Positions 42,536 through 53,047 of a stretch of DNA of 64,000 nt are shown here, in pieces; the first letter of the stretch is position 1; each line of letters opens with the position of its first letter. Below the pieces are notes generated by a model. The model was not told where the DNA came from and ran no database searches. It saw nothing but the letters and a program-made list of their open reading frames with translations. The stretch is from Paracidovorax anthurii. GTDB lineage: Bacteria; Pseudomonadota; Gammaproteobacteria; Burkholderiales; Burkholderiaceae_C. Where the stretch lies: positions 124,001 through 188,000 of the forward strand of contig NZ_QLTA01000003.1 of assembly GCF_003269065.1 (NCBI RefSeq). The letters run 5' to 3'. The position numbers and the translations under genes are program-made.

Positions 42536-42553
42536 CTGCTGCAGTGGCAGCAG
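42536..42553. promoter_or_regulatory. CTGCTGC dyad in the ssuD/flavoprotein divergent region
   Basis: CTGCTGC-AGTG-GCAGCAG, perfect, centred about 65 bp upstream of the inferred ssuD start. A looser dyad CTGCGGC-N12-GCCGCAG follows at 42570-42595 and TGCTG-N6-CAGCA at 42671-42686. All resemble the dyad before msuE and may be sites for the SfnR-like activator. The 304-nt gap between ssuD and the gene at 42722 holds no gene. Confidence 0.45.
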
Positions 42554-42641
42554 CCGGAGAGCGTTCGTGCTGCGGCGATGCCTGCCATGCCGCAGTTGCT
42601 GCTGTAGCCGCAAACCATCTATCGATCCTTGGAATCCGCGT

Positions 42642-42656
42642 TTGGTGCTGGGGGTG
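42642..42656 (+). promoter_or_regulatory. Weak sigma-54-like site before the divergent flavoprotein gene
   Basis: TGGTGCTGGGGGTGC on the plus strand keeps the GG/GC pair at 10 nt but differs from consensus at several positions. It is 66 nt upstream of the ATG at 42722. Low support. Confidence 0.3.
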
Positions 42657-42721
42657 CGGGGTTCCAGAATTGCTGTTCACGCAGCAGCGGTGTTCACGGT
42701 GGCACGGCGGACTGCGCCGCG

Positions 42722-43981
42722 ATGACCGCCTCCTGGGAGCTTGATGTGAGCACTGTGCTGATTTCCCCGCAAGACCACGCGCCCGGCGATCCGGCGCCCG
42801 CCCCGGCCGGGGCGCAGGGGGGAGAGGCAGCGCACGGCATGGCCCGGCGGCTGGCGGAGCAGTTCGCCCTGACGGCCGCCGAGCGGGACGAGCTGGGTGG
42901 AACCCCCAAGGCAGAGCGCGATGCCCTGCGCGCCAGCGGTCTGCTGGCCATGAGCATCCCGCGCGAGCACGGCGGCGGGGGCGCCGGCTGGCGCGACACC
43001 CTGGACGTGGTGCGGATCCTGGCGCGCGCCGATTCGTCGCTGGCCCATGTGTTCGGCTTCCACCATCTCATGCTGGCCACGGCGCGCCTGTTCTCGCAGC
43101 CGCACCAGTGGGAGCCCTGGTTCGCGCAGACCGCGCGGCTGCGCTGGTTCTGGGGCAACGCCCTCAACCCGCTGGACGACCGCACGCTGTGCACGCGCCA
43201 TGTCGGGTGGAGCGAATTCTCGGGCCAGAAGAGTTTCTGCTCCGGCGCGCTCGATTCCGAGATGCTGATCGCCTCCGCACGCGACGAGGGGGGCGGAGCC
43301 CTCGTGGTGGCGGCGCTGCCCACGGCGCGCACCGGTATCGCCGTGGCGCCGGACTGGAACAACATCGGCCAGCGCCAGACCGACAGCGGGAGCGTGACCT
43401 TCGAGCGCGTGCGGGTCGAGCACCACGAGATCCTGGCCGACCCCGGTCCGCTGGCGACGCCCTTCGCCTGCCTGCGACCGCTGCTGGCCCAGCTCGTGCT
43501 GACCAGCATCTACCTCGGCATCGCCGAGGGCGCGTTCCAGGATGCGCGCCACTACACGCTCAACGAAGCCCGGCCCTGGCGCACCTCGGGCGTGGCGCAG
43601 GCGGCGGACGACCCCTATGTGCTGGGCCACTATGGCGACTTCTGGGTGGGGCTGGAGAGCGCGCGCGTGCTGCTGGACCGCGCGGCCGATCGGTTCGATG
43701 CCGCCTGGGCGCGCGATGCGGCCCTCGCGGCCCCCGAGCGCGGCGACGTGGCCGTGGCGGTGGCCACCGCCAAGGTGGCGGCCACGCGCATGGGCCTGGA
43801 CCTCTGCACCCGCATGTTCGATGTGGCCGGCGCGCGTGCCACGCATGGCGGGCTGCGCCTGGACCGCCACTGGCGCAATCTGCGCACCCACACCCTGCAC
43901 GATCCCCTGGCCTACAAGCTGCGCGAGCTGGGGGAATGGGCCCTGCTGCAGCGCCATCCCGATCCCAGCTTCTACTCCTGA
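42722..43981 (+). CDS. SfnB-like flavin monooxygenase/acyl-CoA dehydrogenase-like protein (second paralogue)
   Basis: 419 residues from the ATG at 42722, with an N-terminal extension of about 45 residues (Pro/Ala-rich) absent from its neighbour. [58 protein letters not shown] and [17 protein letters not shown] line up with the paralogue at 40064. It is divergent from ssuD and followed 5 nt later by the activator gene, so the two are one operon. Confidence 0.85.
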   Translation: MTASWELDVSTVLISPQDHAPGDPAPAPAGAQGGEAAHGMARRLAEQFALTAAERDELGGTPKAERDALRASGLLAMSIPREHGGGGAGWRDTLDVVRILARADSSLAHVFGFHHLMLATARLFSQPHQWEPWFAQTARLRWFWGNALNPLDDRTLCTRHVGWSEFSGQKSFCSGALDSEMLIASARDEGGGALVVAALPTARTGIAVAPDWNNIGQRQTDSGSVTFERVRVEHHEILADPGPLATPFACLRPLLAQLVLTSIYLGIAEGAFQDARHYTLNEARPWRTSGVAQAADDPYVLGHYGDFWVGLESARVLLDRAADRFDAAWARDAALAAPERGDVAVAVATAKVAATRMGLDLCTRMFDVAGARATHGGLRLDRHWRNLRTHTLHDPLAYKLRELGEWALLQRHPDPSFYS

Positions 43982-43986
43982 ACGCC

Positions 43987-45111
43987 ATGCCCGCCCTCCA
44001 TTTCCACTCCGCGCATCCCGATGGCGACGATGCTCCGGCCCCGCACTGGGACTCGGCGCCGCTGCTCACCCTGCCTGGTGCACGGGGCATGCCCACGTCG
44101 ATCCGCGCCACCGCGCAGGTGTTCGAAGACCCGCGCTCGGTGGCGCTGCTGGAGCGCATCCGCCTCGTGGCGCCCAGCGAGGCCAATGTGCTCATCGTCG
44201 GCGAGACGGGCACGGGCAAGGAACTGATCGCGCGCCACGTGCATGCGCTGAGCGCGCGGCGCGGGCGGCCGTTCGTGGCGGTCAACTGCGGCGCGTTCTC
44301 GGAGACGCTGGTGGAGAGCGAGCTGTTCGGCCACGAGAAGGGCGCGTTCACCGGCGCTTTCACGGCCAAGGCGGGCTGGTTCGAGGCGGCCAACGGCGGC
44401 ACGCTGTTCCTCGACGAGGTGGGCGACCTGCCGCTCTCGATCCAGGTCAAGCTGCTGCGGGTGCTGCAGGAGCGCGAGGTGGTGCGGCTGGGCGCGCGCA
44501 AGAGCATTCCCGTGGACGTGCGCGTGGTGGCGGCCACCAACGTGCGCCTGCAGGATGCCGTGGCCGCGGGCAATTTCCGCGAGGACCTGTTCTACCGGCT
44601 GCACGTCGTGCACCTGGCGCTGCCCACGCTGCGCGAGCGGCCCGGCGACATCCTGCCGCTGGCCCGCCACTTCATCGACGAATACCGCCACCGGCTGGGC
44701 TATGGCGCGGTGCGGCTGGACGCGGGCGCCGAGCGCAAGCTGCTGGGCCACAACTGGCCCGGCAACATCCGCGAGTTGGAGAACGTGATCCACCACGGCC
44801 TGCTGATCTGCCGCCATGGCGTGCTCACGGCCGAGGATCTGCAGCTTTCGTCGCTGGGGCTGCAGCGCCGTGCCGTGGCCGATGCGCCGCCGGCGGAGGC
44901 GACACCCCAGCAGGCCCTGGAGTCCGCGCTGGCCCGGCTGTTCCAGGAGCAGGGCGAGCCGCTCTACGAGCGCATCGAGGAGACCGTGGTGCGCACGGCC
45001 TTCGAGTTCTGCCACCGCAACCAGGTGCAGACCGCGCGGCTGCTGGGCATCAGCCGCAACATCCTGCGCGCGCGGCTCATCAAGAACGGCGACATCGCGG
45101 CGCTGCGGTAG
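43987..45111 (+). CDS. sfnR: Sigma-54-dependent transcriptional activator, SfnR-like
   Basis: 374 residues. There is no receiver or sensor domain: after a short leader the AAA+ domain begins ([25 protein letters not shown] loop, [15 protein letters not shown]), followed by a Fis-type helix-turn-helix ([18 protein letters not shown]). SfnR of pseudomonads has the same build and activates sulfone genes under sulfur limitation. Its location beside two sigma-54 promoters makes them its likely targets; the symbol is by analogy. Confidence 0.82.
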   Translation: MPALHFHSAHPDGDDAPAPHWDSAPLLTLPGARGMPTSIRATAQVFEDPRSVALLERIRLVAPSEANVLIVGETGTGKELIARHVHALSARRGRPFVAVNCGAFSETLVESELFGHEKGAFTGAFTAKAGWFEAANGGTLFLDEVGDLPLSIQVKLLRVLQEREVVRLGARKSIPVDVRVVAATNVRLQDAVAAGNFREDLFYRLHVVHLALPTLRERPGDILPLARHFIDEYRHRLGYGAVRLDAGAERKLLGHNWPGNIRELENVIHHGLLICRHGVLTAEDLQLSSLGLQRRAVADAPPAEATPQQALESALARLFQEQGEPLYERIEETVVRTAFEFCHRNQVQTARLLGISRNILRARLIKNGDIAALR

Positions 45112-45132
45112 CGCCGCGGGCATCGCGCGCCT

Positions 45133-45912
45133 TCAGCGGTGGGTGAAGTCCGGCTTGCGCTTTTCCAGGAAGGCCGCCATGCCTTCCTTCTGGTCCTGCG
45201 TGGCGAAGAGCGCGTGGAACAGGCGCCGCTCGTACATGAGGCCGTCGGAGAGCGAGCCCTCGAAGGCGCGGTTGACGGTTTCCTTGGCCGCCATGACGGC
45301 GACGCGGGAGAAGTCCGAGATCACCAGGGCCGCGCCCAGTGCCTCGTCCATCAGCTTGTCGTAAGGCACGACACGGCTCACGAGGCCCGCGCGCTCCGCC
45401 TCCTGGGCGTCCATCATGCGGCCGGTGAGGGCCATGTCCATGGCCTTGGATTTGCCCACCGCGCGCGGCAGGCGCTGCGTGCCGCCCGCGCCGGGGATGA
45501 CGCCCAGCTTGATCTCGGGCTGGCCGAACCGGGCGTTGTCGGCGGCGATGATGAAGTCGCACATCATCGCCAACTCGCATCCGCCGCCCAGCGCGAAGCC
45601 GCTCACGGCGGCGATGACGGGCTTGCGCATGGAGCGGATGCGCTCCCAGTTGCGCGTGATGTAGTCGCCCTTGTAGGCATCGGCGAAGCTGTAGTTCGCC
45701 ATGGCCCCGATGTCCGCGCCCGCGGCGAAGGCCTTCTCGCTGCCGGTGAGGATGGTGCAGCCGATGCGCTCGTCCGCGTCGAAGGCGGCCAGCGCGGCGC
45801 CCAGCTCGTCCATGAGCTGGTCGTTGAGCGCGTTGAGCTGCTTGGGCCGGTTCAGCGTGATGATGCCGACCTTGTCCGCCTCGATGCGGACCTCGATGAC
45901 TTCGTAGGCCAA
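45133..45912 (-). CDS. Enoyl-CoA hydratase
   Basis: The best start is TTG at 45912 ([14 protein letters not shown]) with AGGAGA 6 nt upstream, giving 259 residues, the usual crotonase length; the ATG at 45957 would add 15 odd residues. Oxyanion-hole segments [11 protein letters not shown] and [15 protein letters not shown], and the two catalytic Glu positions in the latter and in [16 protein letters not shown], indicate an EchA-type hydratase of fatty-acid oxidation. Convergent with sfnR. Confidence 0.92.
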   Translation of the reverse strand: MAYEVIEVRIEADKVGIITLNRPKQLNALNDQLMDELGAALAAFDADERIGCTILTGSEKAFAAGADIGAMANYSFADAYKGDYITRNWERIRSMRKPVIAAVSGFALGGGCELAMMCDFIIAADNARFGQPEIKLGVIPGAGGTQRLPRAVGKSKAMDMALTGRMMDAQEAERAGLVSRVVPYDKLMDEALGAALVISDFSRVAVMAAKETVNRAFEGSLSDGLMYERRLFHALFATQDQKEGMAAFLEKRKPDFTHR

Positions 45913-45976
45913 GGGGTATCTCCTGCGTGTCGTTGTGGTGCGGACGACTATACCCAAGGGCCGCTGGCAGGAAGCG

Positions 45977-47758
45977 TTACGCCCCCGCTGTGGCCCCCAG
46001 CCAGCGCTGCGCCAGCGCCGCGTCGGCGATCGCCAGGGCCACGGTATCGGCCTGCGCGGCTCCGGCGTCCCGCTCCAGGGCGAGCGGCAGCCGGAGCACG
46101 CGGCGGTCCCGCGCCACGAGGGCGGTCACGCGCTTTTCGCTGCCTGCGTACAGGGCCACGTCGTCCAGGCGCTGCACGCGCCAGGTCTCGCCCCGGGCCT
46201 CGATGGCCAGCCATTCGTCGCCGGCCGCGAAGCCGGCCTCCTCGGCCAGGCCTCCGCGCAGCACCACCTTGACCTGCAGGCCCTGGCCTTCGGAGACCCG
46301 CAGGCCCAGGCGCTGCGCGGGCTGGGCGGGTTCCGTGCGCAGGGCGACGCCATGGGCCCCGAGCAGTTCCGCCAGCGGCAGGTCCACCGTGCCGTGGGCC
46401 CACTGCGCGATCTCCTGCGCGAAGGACCGGCCGGCCAGCGATTCGAGCACCGCCAGCAGGTCGGCTTCGGTCATGGGGCCGGCGTCGCAGCGCTCCCAGA
46501 GCGCGCGCATCACGTCGTCGAGCGTGGTGCGGCCTTCGCGGCGCAGGGCCAGGTCCAGGCACAGCCCCACGAGCGAGCCCTTGGTGTAGTAGCTCACCGT
46601 GGCGTTGGGTGTGTTCTCGTCCTGGCGGTAGTACTTCACCCAGGCGTCGAAGCTGGCCTCGGCAACGCTCTGCACGCGGCGCCCGGGCGTCTGCAGCACC
46701 TGGTTGGTGGTTTTGGTGAGCAGGCGCAGGTAGGCCGCATCGTCGATGAGGCCCGCGCGGCGCAGCAGCAGGTCGTCGTAATAGCTCGTGAAGCCTTCGA
46801 AGAACCACAGCAGCTGCGTGTAGTTCTCCTGCGCGTAGTCGTAGCGGGCCAGTTCCGCCGGCCGCAGGCGCTTGACGTTCCAGGTATGGAAATGCTCGTG
46901 GCTGATGAGCCCGAGCAGCGTGGTGTAGCCCTCGGGCGTCTTGGTCTCGCCCGCGCGTGGCAGGTCGCGGCGACCGCAGATGAGGGCGGTGGAGTTGCGG
47001 TGCTCCAGGCCGCCATAGCCGTCGTCCACCACGTTCAGCAGGAAGAGGTACTGCGCATAGGGGGGCTGGCCGTTGCCATGCCAGAAGCGGATGCCGGCCT
47101 CGCAGATGCGGCGCGTGTCCTCCACGAGGCGGTCGCCGTCGAAGGAGGGCGCGGCGCCCGACACCACGAGGCGGTGCGGGACGCCGCAGGCCATGAAGCG
47201 GGCGCTCCAGAAAGGCCCCATTTCCACGGGGCAATCCACCAGTTCGTCGTAGCTCGCCGCGCGGTAGGTGCCGAAGCCCGAGTCCGTCGTCGTCTCGGCG
47301 GTCAGGCCCGTGGCGACGGACCAATGCGCCACGGCCGGGTTGCTGGCGATTTCGAGGCCATGGACGGCGTCTTCCTGGCCGTGCACGCGCAGGCACAGGC
47401 TCGTGCCGTTGAAGAACCCCCGTCCAGCGTCGAGCCAGGCGGTGCGCACGGACGTGTCGTAGGCGCTGACTTCGTAGGTCAGCACCAGCGGCTCGCCGTC
47501 GCGGCATTCGGCCTGCCACAGGCACTTGCTGCGCTGCACGAGCGGCACATCCTGGCCGCCCTGGCGCGCGCGCAGGTTCTGCAGGTTCCTGGAGAACTCC
47601 CGCACCAGATAGCTGCCGGGAATCCAGACCGGCAACGACATCTCCTGCCGCGCGGCGGGATGCTCCACCGTCAGCGTGACGTGATAGAGGTGCGCATGCA
47701 GTTGCGTGGGCTCCACGCGGTAGTGGACGGCGGGGGCGTGGGTGCTGGAGGAGGGCAT
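45977..47758 (-). CDS. M61-family metallopeptidase with PDZ domain
   Basis: 593 residues, no signal peptide, so cytoplasmic. The N-terminal beta domain ([21 protein letters not shown] in two parts) precedes the thermolysin-like zinc motif HEHFHTW ([16 protein letters not shown] near residue 295). A C-terminal PDZ-like segment follows ([36 protein letters not shown]). This is the glycyl-aminopeptidase-type M61 group found in many Proteobacteria; the substrate is unknown. Confidence 0.9.
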   Translation of the reverse strand: MPSSSTHAPAVHYRVEPTQLHAHLYHVTLTVEHPAARQEMSLPVWIPGSYLVREFSRNLQNLRARQGGQDVPLVQRSKCLWQAECRDGEPLVLTYEVSAYDTSVRTAWLDAGRGFFNGTSLCLRVHGQEDAVHGLEIASNPAVAHWSVATGLTAETTTDSGFGTYRAASYDELVDCPVEMGPFWSARFMACGVPHRLVVSGAAPSFDGDRLVEDTRRICEAGIRFWHGNGQPPYAQYLFLLNVVDDGYGGLEHRNSTALICGRRDLPRAGETKTPEGYTTLLGLISHEHFHTWNVKRLRPAELARYDYAQENYTQLLWFFEGFTSYYDDLLLRRAGLIDDAAYLRLLTKTTNQVLQTPGRRVQSVAEASFDAWVKYYRQDENTPNATVSYYTKGSLVGLCLDLALRREGRTTLDDVMRALWERCDAGPMTEADLLAVLESLAGRSFAQEIAQWAHGTVDLPLAELLGAHGVALRTEPAQPAQRLGLRVSEGQGLQVKVVLRGGLAEEAGFAAGDEWLAIEARGETWRVQRLDDVALYAGSEKRVTALVARDRRVLRLPLALERDAGAAQADTVALAIADAALAQRWLGATAGA

Positions 47759-47803
47759 GCGTCGGCGCTGGGCAGTGCGGATGGCGGGAAGGGGGCTGGG
47801 GGG

Positions 47804-48541
47804 TCAGTTCGCCGTGGGCGTTTCGGGCGCGGCCGCGGCTTCCGCGATGCGCTTTTCCACCTCGCGCGAGTCGATGGCGCCCGGCACGCGCGTGCCGTCG
47901 GTGAAGATGATCGTGGGCGTGCCCGTGATCTTGTGCTTCTTGCCGAAGGCGAGGTTGCGCTGCAGCGCCGCCGTGTCGCAGCTTCCGGCCGCCGGGGGCT
48001 TGTCGCGCACCATCATGTCCTGCCAGGCGGTCACGCGGTCCTTGGCGCACCAGATGTTGCGCGATTTTTCGGCCGAGTCCGGGCTCAGGATGGGGTAGAG
48101 GAACAGGTACACGGTCACGTTGTCCACGTTCTGCAGGTCTTTCTCGAAGCGCTTGCAGTAGCCGCAGTTCGGATCCTCGAAGACGGCGATCTTGCGCTGC
48201 CCGTTGCCGCGCACGATGGTGAACGCATCCTGGAACGGCAGGGACGGGAAATCCACGGCCGTGAGCTTGTTGATGCGGTCTTCGGTGAGGTTGCGGCGGG
48301 CCTTGGTGTCGATCAGTTCGCCCTGGATGAGGTAGTTGCCCTTGGCATCCGTGTAGAACAGGTCGGTGCCGACACGGACCTCGTACAGGCCGGGCATGGG
48401 CGTTGTGCGCACCTCGTCGATCTTCTGCAATTGCGGGATGCGGCCGGCCAGCGCCTTGCGGATCGCGGATTCCTGCGCGTGGGCGCCGAAGCCGATGGAC
48501 AGGGCCGCAGCACCGGCGAGCAGGGCGGGAAGCAGTTTCAT
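47804..48541 (-). CDS. dsbC: Periplasmic thiol:disulfide interchange protein DsbC
   Basis: 245 residues with a signal peptide (about 1-22, cleaved after GAHA), an N-terminal dimerisation domain and a thioredoxin domain with the isomerase active site CGYC (FEDPNCGYCKRFEKDL) and cis-Pro loop TGTPTIIFTDG. It isomerises wrong disulfides in the periplasm. Start at 48541 is preceded by GAGAG. Confidence 0.95.
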   Translation of the reverse strand: MKLLPALLAGAAALSIGFGAHAQESAIRKALAGRIPQLQKIDEVRTTPMPGLYEVRVGTDLFYTDAKGNYLIQGELIDTKARRNLTEDRINKLTAVDFPSLPFQDAFTIVRGNGQRKIAVFEDPNCGYCKRFEKDLQNVDNVTVYLFLYPILSPDSAEKSRNIWCAKDRVTAWQDMMVRDKPPAAGSCDTAALQRNLAFGKKHKITGTPTIIFTDGTRVPGAIDSREVEKRIAEAAAAPETPTAN

Positions 48542-48624
48542 GGTGTTCTCTCTTGATGCGTGAATGTTCTTGTGGAAAAGGCCCTGCGCGGGGAGCGCGC
48601 GCCGGGATGGGGGCACTCTTGACG

Positions 48625-49773
48625 TCAGCCCAAGCCCATGGCCTGGCGTGTCACCCAGTCTTTCAGCGGGCCGCTGCGCTCGAATCCTCGCATGCCCCAG
48701 TTGCGCAGCCAGGGCACGGGGCCCTCGTGGCGCGCGAAGAGCTGCTGCAGGCCGTCCATGGCCCAGCCCATGGGCAGCAGGGCGGTCTTGCGTTCGCGTT
48801 CGTAGCGGCGCAGCAGCCGCAGGTCGGCCACCCCTCGCCAGTAGTCGCGCTCGCGCAGCACGCGCGCCAGCGCCAGGGCGTCGGCGAGGCCGAGGTTCAG
48901 GCCCTGTCCCGCGAGCGGATGCACCGTGTGGGCCGCGTCGCCCGCGAGCGCCCAGCTGCGGGCGGGCGCTTTGGTGGCCGAATCGTCCCTGGCGGGCAGC
49001 GGGCCGCACCAGCGGTCGGCGTGGGCCTGCACCAGAGGCCAGGCGCGGCGGGGGGCGATCAGGGTGGCGTGGCCCAGCGTGCCCTGGCTGGCGGCGCCGA
49101 TGCGCTGCTCGAAATCGGCGGGGTCCGTGGCGAGCAGGTGCTGCGCTTCTTCGTGCGTTACAGACCAGACGACGGCCACCGCGTTGCCCTCGGGCCCGTC
49201 CAGCGGCAGGAACGCGAGGATGCCATCCGGCAGGAACCACTGGCGTGCCACCTGGCCGTGGGGCTGCTCGCAGCGCAGCCGTGTGGCCACCGCGTGCTGG
49301 GCGTAGGGCATCTCGGTGTAGCGTGCGCCGAACTCCTCGCGCGTGCGGCTGACTCGGCCTTCGCACACCACGGTGAGCGTGGCATTCACGGGTGCATCGA
49401 CCACTTCCACCTGTGGCTGGAAGCGCACCGCGTCGGCCAGTTGCCCCTCCAGCGCGGGCACGTCCACGATCCAGGCGAGCGCGTCCGCGCCTGGGTGCCG
49501 GTGCGCGTCGAAGGTGACTTCTCCTCCCTGGTCGCCATGCACGTCCATCCTCCGCACCGCCGTGGCATGTCCGGGGCCGGGCCAACTGCGCACCGACTCC
49601 AGCAGGCTGCGCGATGCGGCGTTGAGGGCGTAGGCCCGCACGTCCTCCCCCTGTTCGGCGGGGGCCGGACCCGGGACCAGCGCCACGCGCAGGCGTTCGC
49701 GCGCCAGAAGCAGGGACAGCGCGCGGCCCACCACGCCAGCGCCGCGAATACAGACATCAAAGGTTTGCGCCAT
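48625..49773 (-). CDS. UbiH/UbiF/VisC-family FAD monooxygenase
   Basis: 382 residues from the ATG at 49773 (MAQTFDVCIRGAGVVGRALS). The FAD-binding GxGxxG is RGAGVVG, and the second FAD motif is ALAGDAAHTVHPLAGQGLNLGLADAL, where the GDAAH..HP..GQG..L pattern is clear. The family hydroxylates ubiquinone precursors; which ring position cannot be told. An in-frame ATG 9 nt earlier is possible. Divergent from the MOSC gene. Confidence 0.9.
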   Translation of the reverse strand: MAQTFDVCIRGAGVVGRALSLLLARERLRVALVPGPAPAEQGEDVRAYALNAASRSLLESVRSWPGPGHATAVRRMDVHGDQGGEVTFDAHRHPGADALAWIVDVPALEGQLADAVRFQPQVEVVDAPVNATLTVVCEGRVSRTREEFGARYTEMPYAQHAVATRLRCEQPHGQVARQWFLPDGILAFLPLDGPEGNAVAVVWSVTHEEAQHLLATDPADFEQRIGAASQGTLGHATLIAPRRAWPLVQAHADRWCGPLPARDDSATKAPARSWALAGDAAHTVHPLAGQGLNLGLADALALARVLRERDYWRGVADLRLLRRYERERKTALLPMGWAMDGLQQLFARHEGPVPWLRNWGMRGFERSGPLKDWVTRQAMGLG

Positions 49774-49872
49774 GGCGGGCATTGTAGGAGCCGTCCCCCG
49801 GCCTGCCGTGCCGGGGGCACAATCGGCGCCAGGCCGGGGCCGCCGAGGTCTTCCGGCGGTCTTTCCCTTTCC

Positions 49873-50763
49873 ATGCATGCCCGGAGCCTCCGAGTGACTT
49901 TCCCCACCGACCGAGATCTGGCCGGCACCATCTCCCGCCTTTTTGTCCACCCCGTCAAGTCCTGCGCGGGCATCGCGGTGCAGGAAGCCCTGCTCATGCC
50001 CACGGGCCTGGAGCTGGACCGTGCGTGGATGGTGGTCGATGCGCAGGGCGAGTTTTTGACCCAGCGCACCCTGCCGCGCATGGCGCTGGTCCGCCCGCAG
50101 CTCCAGGCGCACGAGATGGTGCTGCGCGCGCCCGGCATGCGGGCGCTGCACGTGGCGCTGGACGCGGCCGGGGCGCCCGCCACGGCGCGCGTGTGGGACG
50201 ACACCGTGCCCGCCTGGGACATGGGCGACGGGGCCGCGCAGTGGTTCTCCGACTTCCTCGGGCAGTCCAGCCGCCTGGTGCGCTTCGATCCGGGCCACCG
50301 GCGGCTTTCCAGCCTGCGCTGGACCGGCGGGATCGAGGCGCCCAACCAGTTCGCGGATGCCTACCCCCTGCTGGTGGTCAGCGAGGCATCCCTGCGGGAA
50401 CTCAATGGCCGGCTGGCGGCCATGGGCGCGGCGGCCGTGGGCGTGGAGCGCTTTCGCGCCAATATCGTCATCGATGGCGTGGAGGCCCATGACGAAGACC
50501 GCATCGACCTGCTCTTCATCGACACCGATGGGCACGCGGCCTGCGTCCAGCCCGCCAAACCCTGCATTCGCTGCCCCGTGCCCGACATCGACCCCGAGAC
50601 CGCGCGCAGTAGCCCCGAGGTGAGCACCGCATTGCGCGCCTACCGGCAGGACGTCCGCGTGAAGGGCGCCATCACCTTCGGCATGAATGCCATCGTGCGC
50701 GAAGGCGCCGGCCGCGTGCTGAGGGTGGGGCAGCGCATCTCGGCGGACATGCGCTTCGATTGA
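49873..50763 (+). CDS. MOSC-domain protein (YcbX/mARC-like)
   Basis: 296 residues. An N-terminal beta-barrel ([39 protein letters not shown]) and a C-terminal MOSC domain with the putative molybdenum-cofactor Cys region [18 protein letters not shown]. Such proteins reduce N-hydroxylated compounds using Moco. No [2Fe-2S] ferredoxin domain is fused, so electrons must come from another protein. A GTG at 49894 is an alternative start. Confidence 0.88.
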   Translation: MHARSLRVTFPTDRDLAGTISRLFVHPVKSCAGIAVQEALLMPTGLELDRAWMVVDAQGEFLTQRTLPRMALVRPQLQAHEMVLRAPGMRALHVALDAAGAPATARVWDDTVPAWDMGDGAAQWFSDFLGQSSRLVRFDPGHRRLSSLRWTGGIEAPNQFADAYPLLVVSEASLRELNGRLAAMGAAAVGVERFRANIVIDGVEAHDEDRIDLLFIDTDGHAACVQPAKPCIRCPVPDIDPETARSSPEVSTALRAYRQDVRVKGAITFGMNAIVREGAGRVLRVGQRISADMRFD

Positions 50764-50821
50764 CGGCGCCGCCTGTCCTCCGCCGCGCGCCGGCGTACTC
50801 CCCGGGCCGGGCGGGCGCGAG

Positions 50822-50842
50822 CCCGTAAAATCACGGGTTTTT
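50822..50842 (+). terminator. Short hairpin with T5 upstream of ychF
   Basis: CCCGT (50822-50826) and ACGGG (50833-50837) with loop AAAATC, followed by TTTTT. It may end the MOSC transcript; the embedded TAAAAT could instead be a -10 element for ychF. Confidence 0.4.
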
Positions 50843-50866
50843 CCCGAAACCCCAGGAAGCCCTGCC

Positions 50867-51961
50867 ATGAGCCTGAAATGCGGCATCGTGGGCCTGCCCA
50901 ACGTCGGCAAGTCCACCCTCTTCAACGCGCTGACCAAGGCCGGCATCGCGGCGGAGAACTATCCCTTCTGCACCATCGAGCCCAACACCGGCGTGGTCGA
51001 GGTGCCCGATCCGCGCCTCCAGCAACTGGCCGGGATCATCGAGCCCGAGCGCGTCGTGCCGGCCATCGTCGAGTTCGTGGACATCGCGGGCCTCGTGGCC
51101 GGCGCGAGCAAGGGCGAGGGCCTGGGCAACCAGTTCCTGGCCCACATCCGCGAGACCGATGCCATCGTCAACGTGGTCCGCTGCTTTGAAGACCCGAACG
51201 TGATCCACGTGGCCGGCCGCGTGGACCCCATCGCCGACATCGAGGTCATCCAGACCGAGCTGTGCCTGGCCGACCTCGCCACCGTCGAGAAGGCGCTCAA
51301 CCGCTACAGCAAGGCCGCCAAGTCCGGCAACGACAAGGAAGCCGCCAAGCTCGTGTCGCTGCTCAACCCCATCCAGGACGCGCTCAACGAGGGCAAGCCC
51401 GCCCGCACGGTCGCCGTGAGCAAGGAGGACGCGCCCCTGCTCAAGCAGTTCTGCCTCATCACCGCCAAACCCGCGATGTTCGTGGGCAACGTGGCCGAGG
51501 ATGGCTTCGAGAACAACCCGCTGCTCGACCGCCTGAAGGAATACGCCGCCGCGCAGAACGCGCCCGTGGTGGCCATCTGCGCCAAGATCGAATCCGAGAT
51601 GGCCGAGATGAGCGACGAGGACCGCGACATGTTCCTCGCCGAGATGGGCCAGGACGAGCCCGGCCTGAACCGCCTGATCCGGGCCGGCTTCAAGCTGCTG
51701 GGCCTGCAGACCTACTTCACCGCCGGCGTGAAGGAGGTGCGTGCCTGGACCATCCATGTGGGCGACACCGCGCCACAGGCCGCAGGTGTCATCCACGGCG
51801 ACTTCGAGCGCGGCTTCATCCGTGCGCAGACCATCGCCTTCGACGACTTCATCCAGTACAAGGGCGAGCAGGGCGCGAAGGACGCGGGCAAGATGCGGGC
51901 GGAAGGCAAGGAATACGTCGTCAAGGACGGCGATGTGATGAACTTCCTGTTCAACGTCTAG
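50867..51961 (+). CDS. ychF: Ribosome-binding GTPase/ATPase YchF
   Basis: 364 residues, the family length. G1 loop [15 protein letters not shown]2/G3 [21 protein letters not shown], an altered G4 (ICAKIESE) that explains the ATP preference of the family, and a TGS domain near the C-terminus ([17 protein letters not shown]). It begins [14 protein letters not shown]. Confidence 0.97.
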   Translation: MSLKCGIVGLPNVGKSTLFNALTKAGIAAENYPFCTIEPNTGVVEVPDPRLQQLAGIIEPERVVPAIVEFVDIAGLVAGASKGEGLGNQFLAHIRETDAIVNVVRCFEDPNVIHVAGRVDPIADIEVIQTELCLADLATVEKALNRYSKAAKSGNDKEAAKLVSLLNPIQDALNEGKPARTVAVSKEDAPLLKQFCLITAKPAMFVGNVAEDGFENNPLLDRLKEYAAAQNAPVVAICAKIESEMAEMSDEDRDMFLAEMGQDEPGLNRLIRAGFKLLGLQTYFTAGVKEVRAWTIHVGDTAPQAAGVIHGDFERGFIRAQTIAFDDFIQYKGEQGAKDAGKMRAEGKEYVVKDGDVMNFLFNV

Positions 51962-52100
51962 TTTGAGGGGCCATGGCGGCTGGCGGTGCGGCCGCCATGC
52001 AGGCGTCATGGGCCTGCGATAGCATCGGCGGCCTCCAGCGCTGCCTTGTCGTTCGCGCACGTCTTTCTTCCCCCGCCCCCTCGCCGAATCTCTCCGCTCC

Positions 52101-52979
52101 ATGCAACCCGGCATCCTCTACGCCATGCTCGCCTATGCGGTGTGGGGGGTGTTGCCCCTGTATTTCCATCGGGTGGCTTCGGTACCGGCGCTGGAGGTGG
52201 TCATGCACCGCATGCTTTGGTCCATGGCGCTGCTCTTCGTGGTGCTGGCGGCGCAGCGGCAACTGGCCTGGCTGGTCAGGCTGCGCCGGCAGCCGCGCGT
52301 GGTGGCTTCCTTCCTGCTTTCCGGGCTGCTGCTGTCTGCCAACTGGCTGATCTTCGTGTGGGCCGTGCACCACCATTACGTGGTGGATGCGAGCCTGGGT
52401 TATTTCATCCTGCCGCTGGTGAATGTGGCCATCGGCTATTTCTTTCTGCACGAGCGTCCCCGGCCGGGGCAGTGGCTTGCGCTGGCCGTGGCCGCGGGAG
52501 GCGTGGTCTGGCTCACGGTGCAGGCGGGCCGGCTGCCGTGGATCGCGCTGGTGCTGGCGGGTACTTTCGGCTTCTACGGCCTGCTGCGCAAGACGGCGGC
52601 GCTGGGTGCGCTGGAGGGGCTGGCGCTGGAGACGGCGCTGCTCGCGCCGCTGGCGGTGGGCGGCCTGGCCTGGCTGAGCCTCACCGGGCAGGCGGCCTGG
52701 GTGCATGCGGATGCCGCCACCCTCGGCTGGCTCGTGGCGGCCGGGCCGATCACTGCCGTGCCCCTGCTGTTGTTCGCGGCGGGTGCGCGGCGCATTCCGC
52801 TGGCGACGATGGGGGTGCTGCAGTACATCGCCCCCAGCCTGCAGCTCGGGCTTGGCGTGTGGCTGTTCGGCGAGACGGTGCAGCCGGCGCGCGCCGCGGG
52901 CTTTGCGTTGATCTGGGGAGCCCTGCTGCTCTACACGCTGGAAGGGGCCTGGCGGCGCCGGCGCGAGATGGCGCCCTGA
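52101..52979 (+). CDS. rarD: EamA-family transporter RarD
   Basis: 292 residues, about ten membrane helices in two EamA halves. LAYAVWGVLPLYFHRVA, LLSANWLIFVWAVHHHYVVDASLGYF and LQYIAPSLQLGLGVWLFGE are typical of RarD. The physiological substrate of RarD proteins is not settled. Confidence 0.93.
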   Translation: MQPGILYAMLAYAVWGVLPLYFHRVASVPALEVVMHRMLWSMALLFVVLAAQRQLAWLVRLRRQPRVVASFLLSGLLLSANWLIFVWAVHHHYVVDASLGYFILPLVNVAIGYFFLHERPRPGQWLALAVAAGGVVWLTVQAGRLPWIALVLAGTFGFYGLLRKTAALGALEGLALETALLAPLAVGGLAWLSLTGQAAWVHADAATLGWLVAAGPITAVPLLLFAAGARRIPLATMGVLQYIAPSLQLGLGVWLFGETVQPARAAGFALIWGALLLYTLEGAWRRRREMAP

Positions 52980-53047
52980 GCACGGTTCAGCGGCCTTTGA
53001 ATGGATGACCGATAGGGGCCGTGCCCTCCGGCGCGGCATGCCGGCAT

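Noticed and set aside
42700-42715. TGGCACGGCGGACTGC as a sigma-54 promoter for the gene at 42722
   Set aside because: GG to GC spacing is 11, not 10, and it is too close to the ATG.
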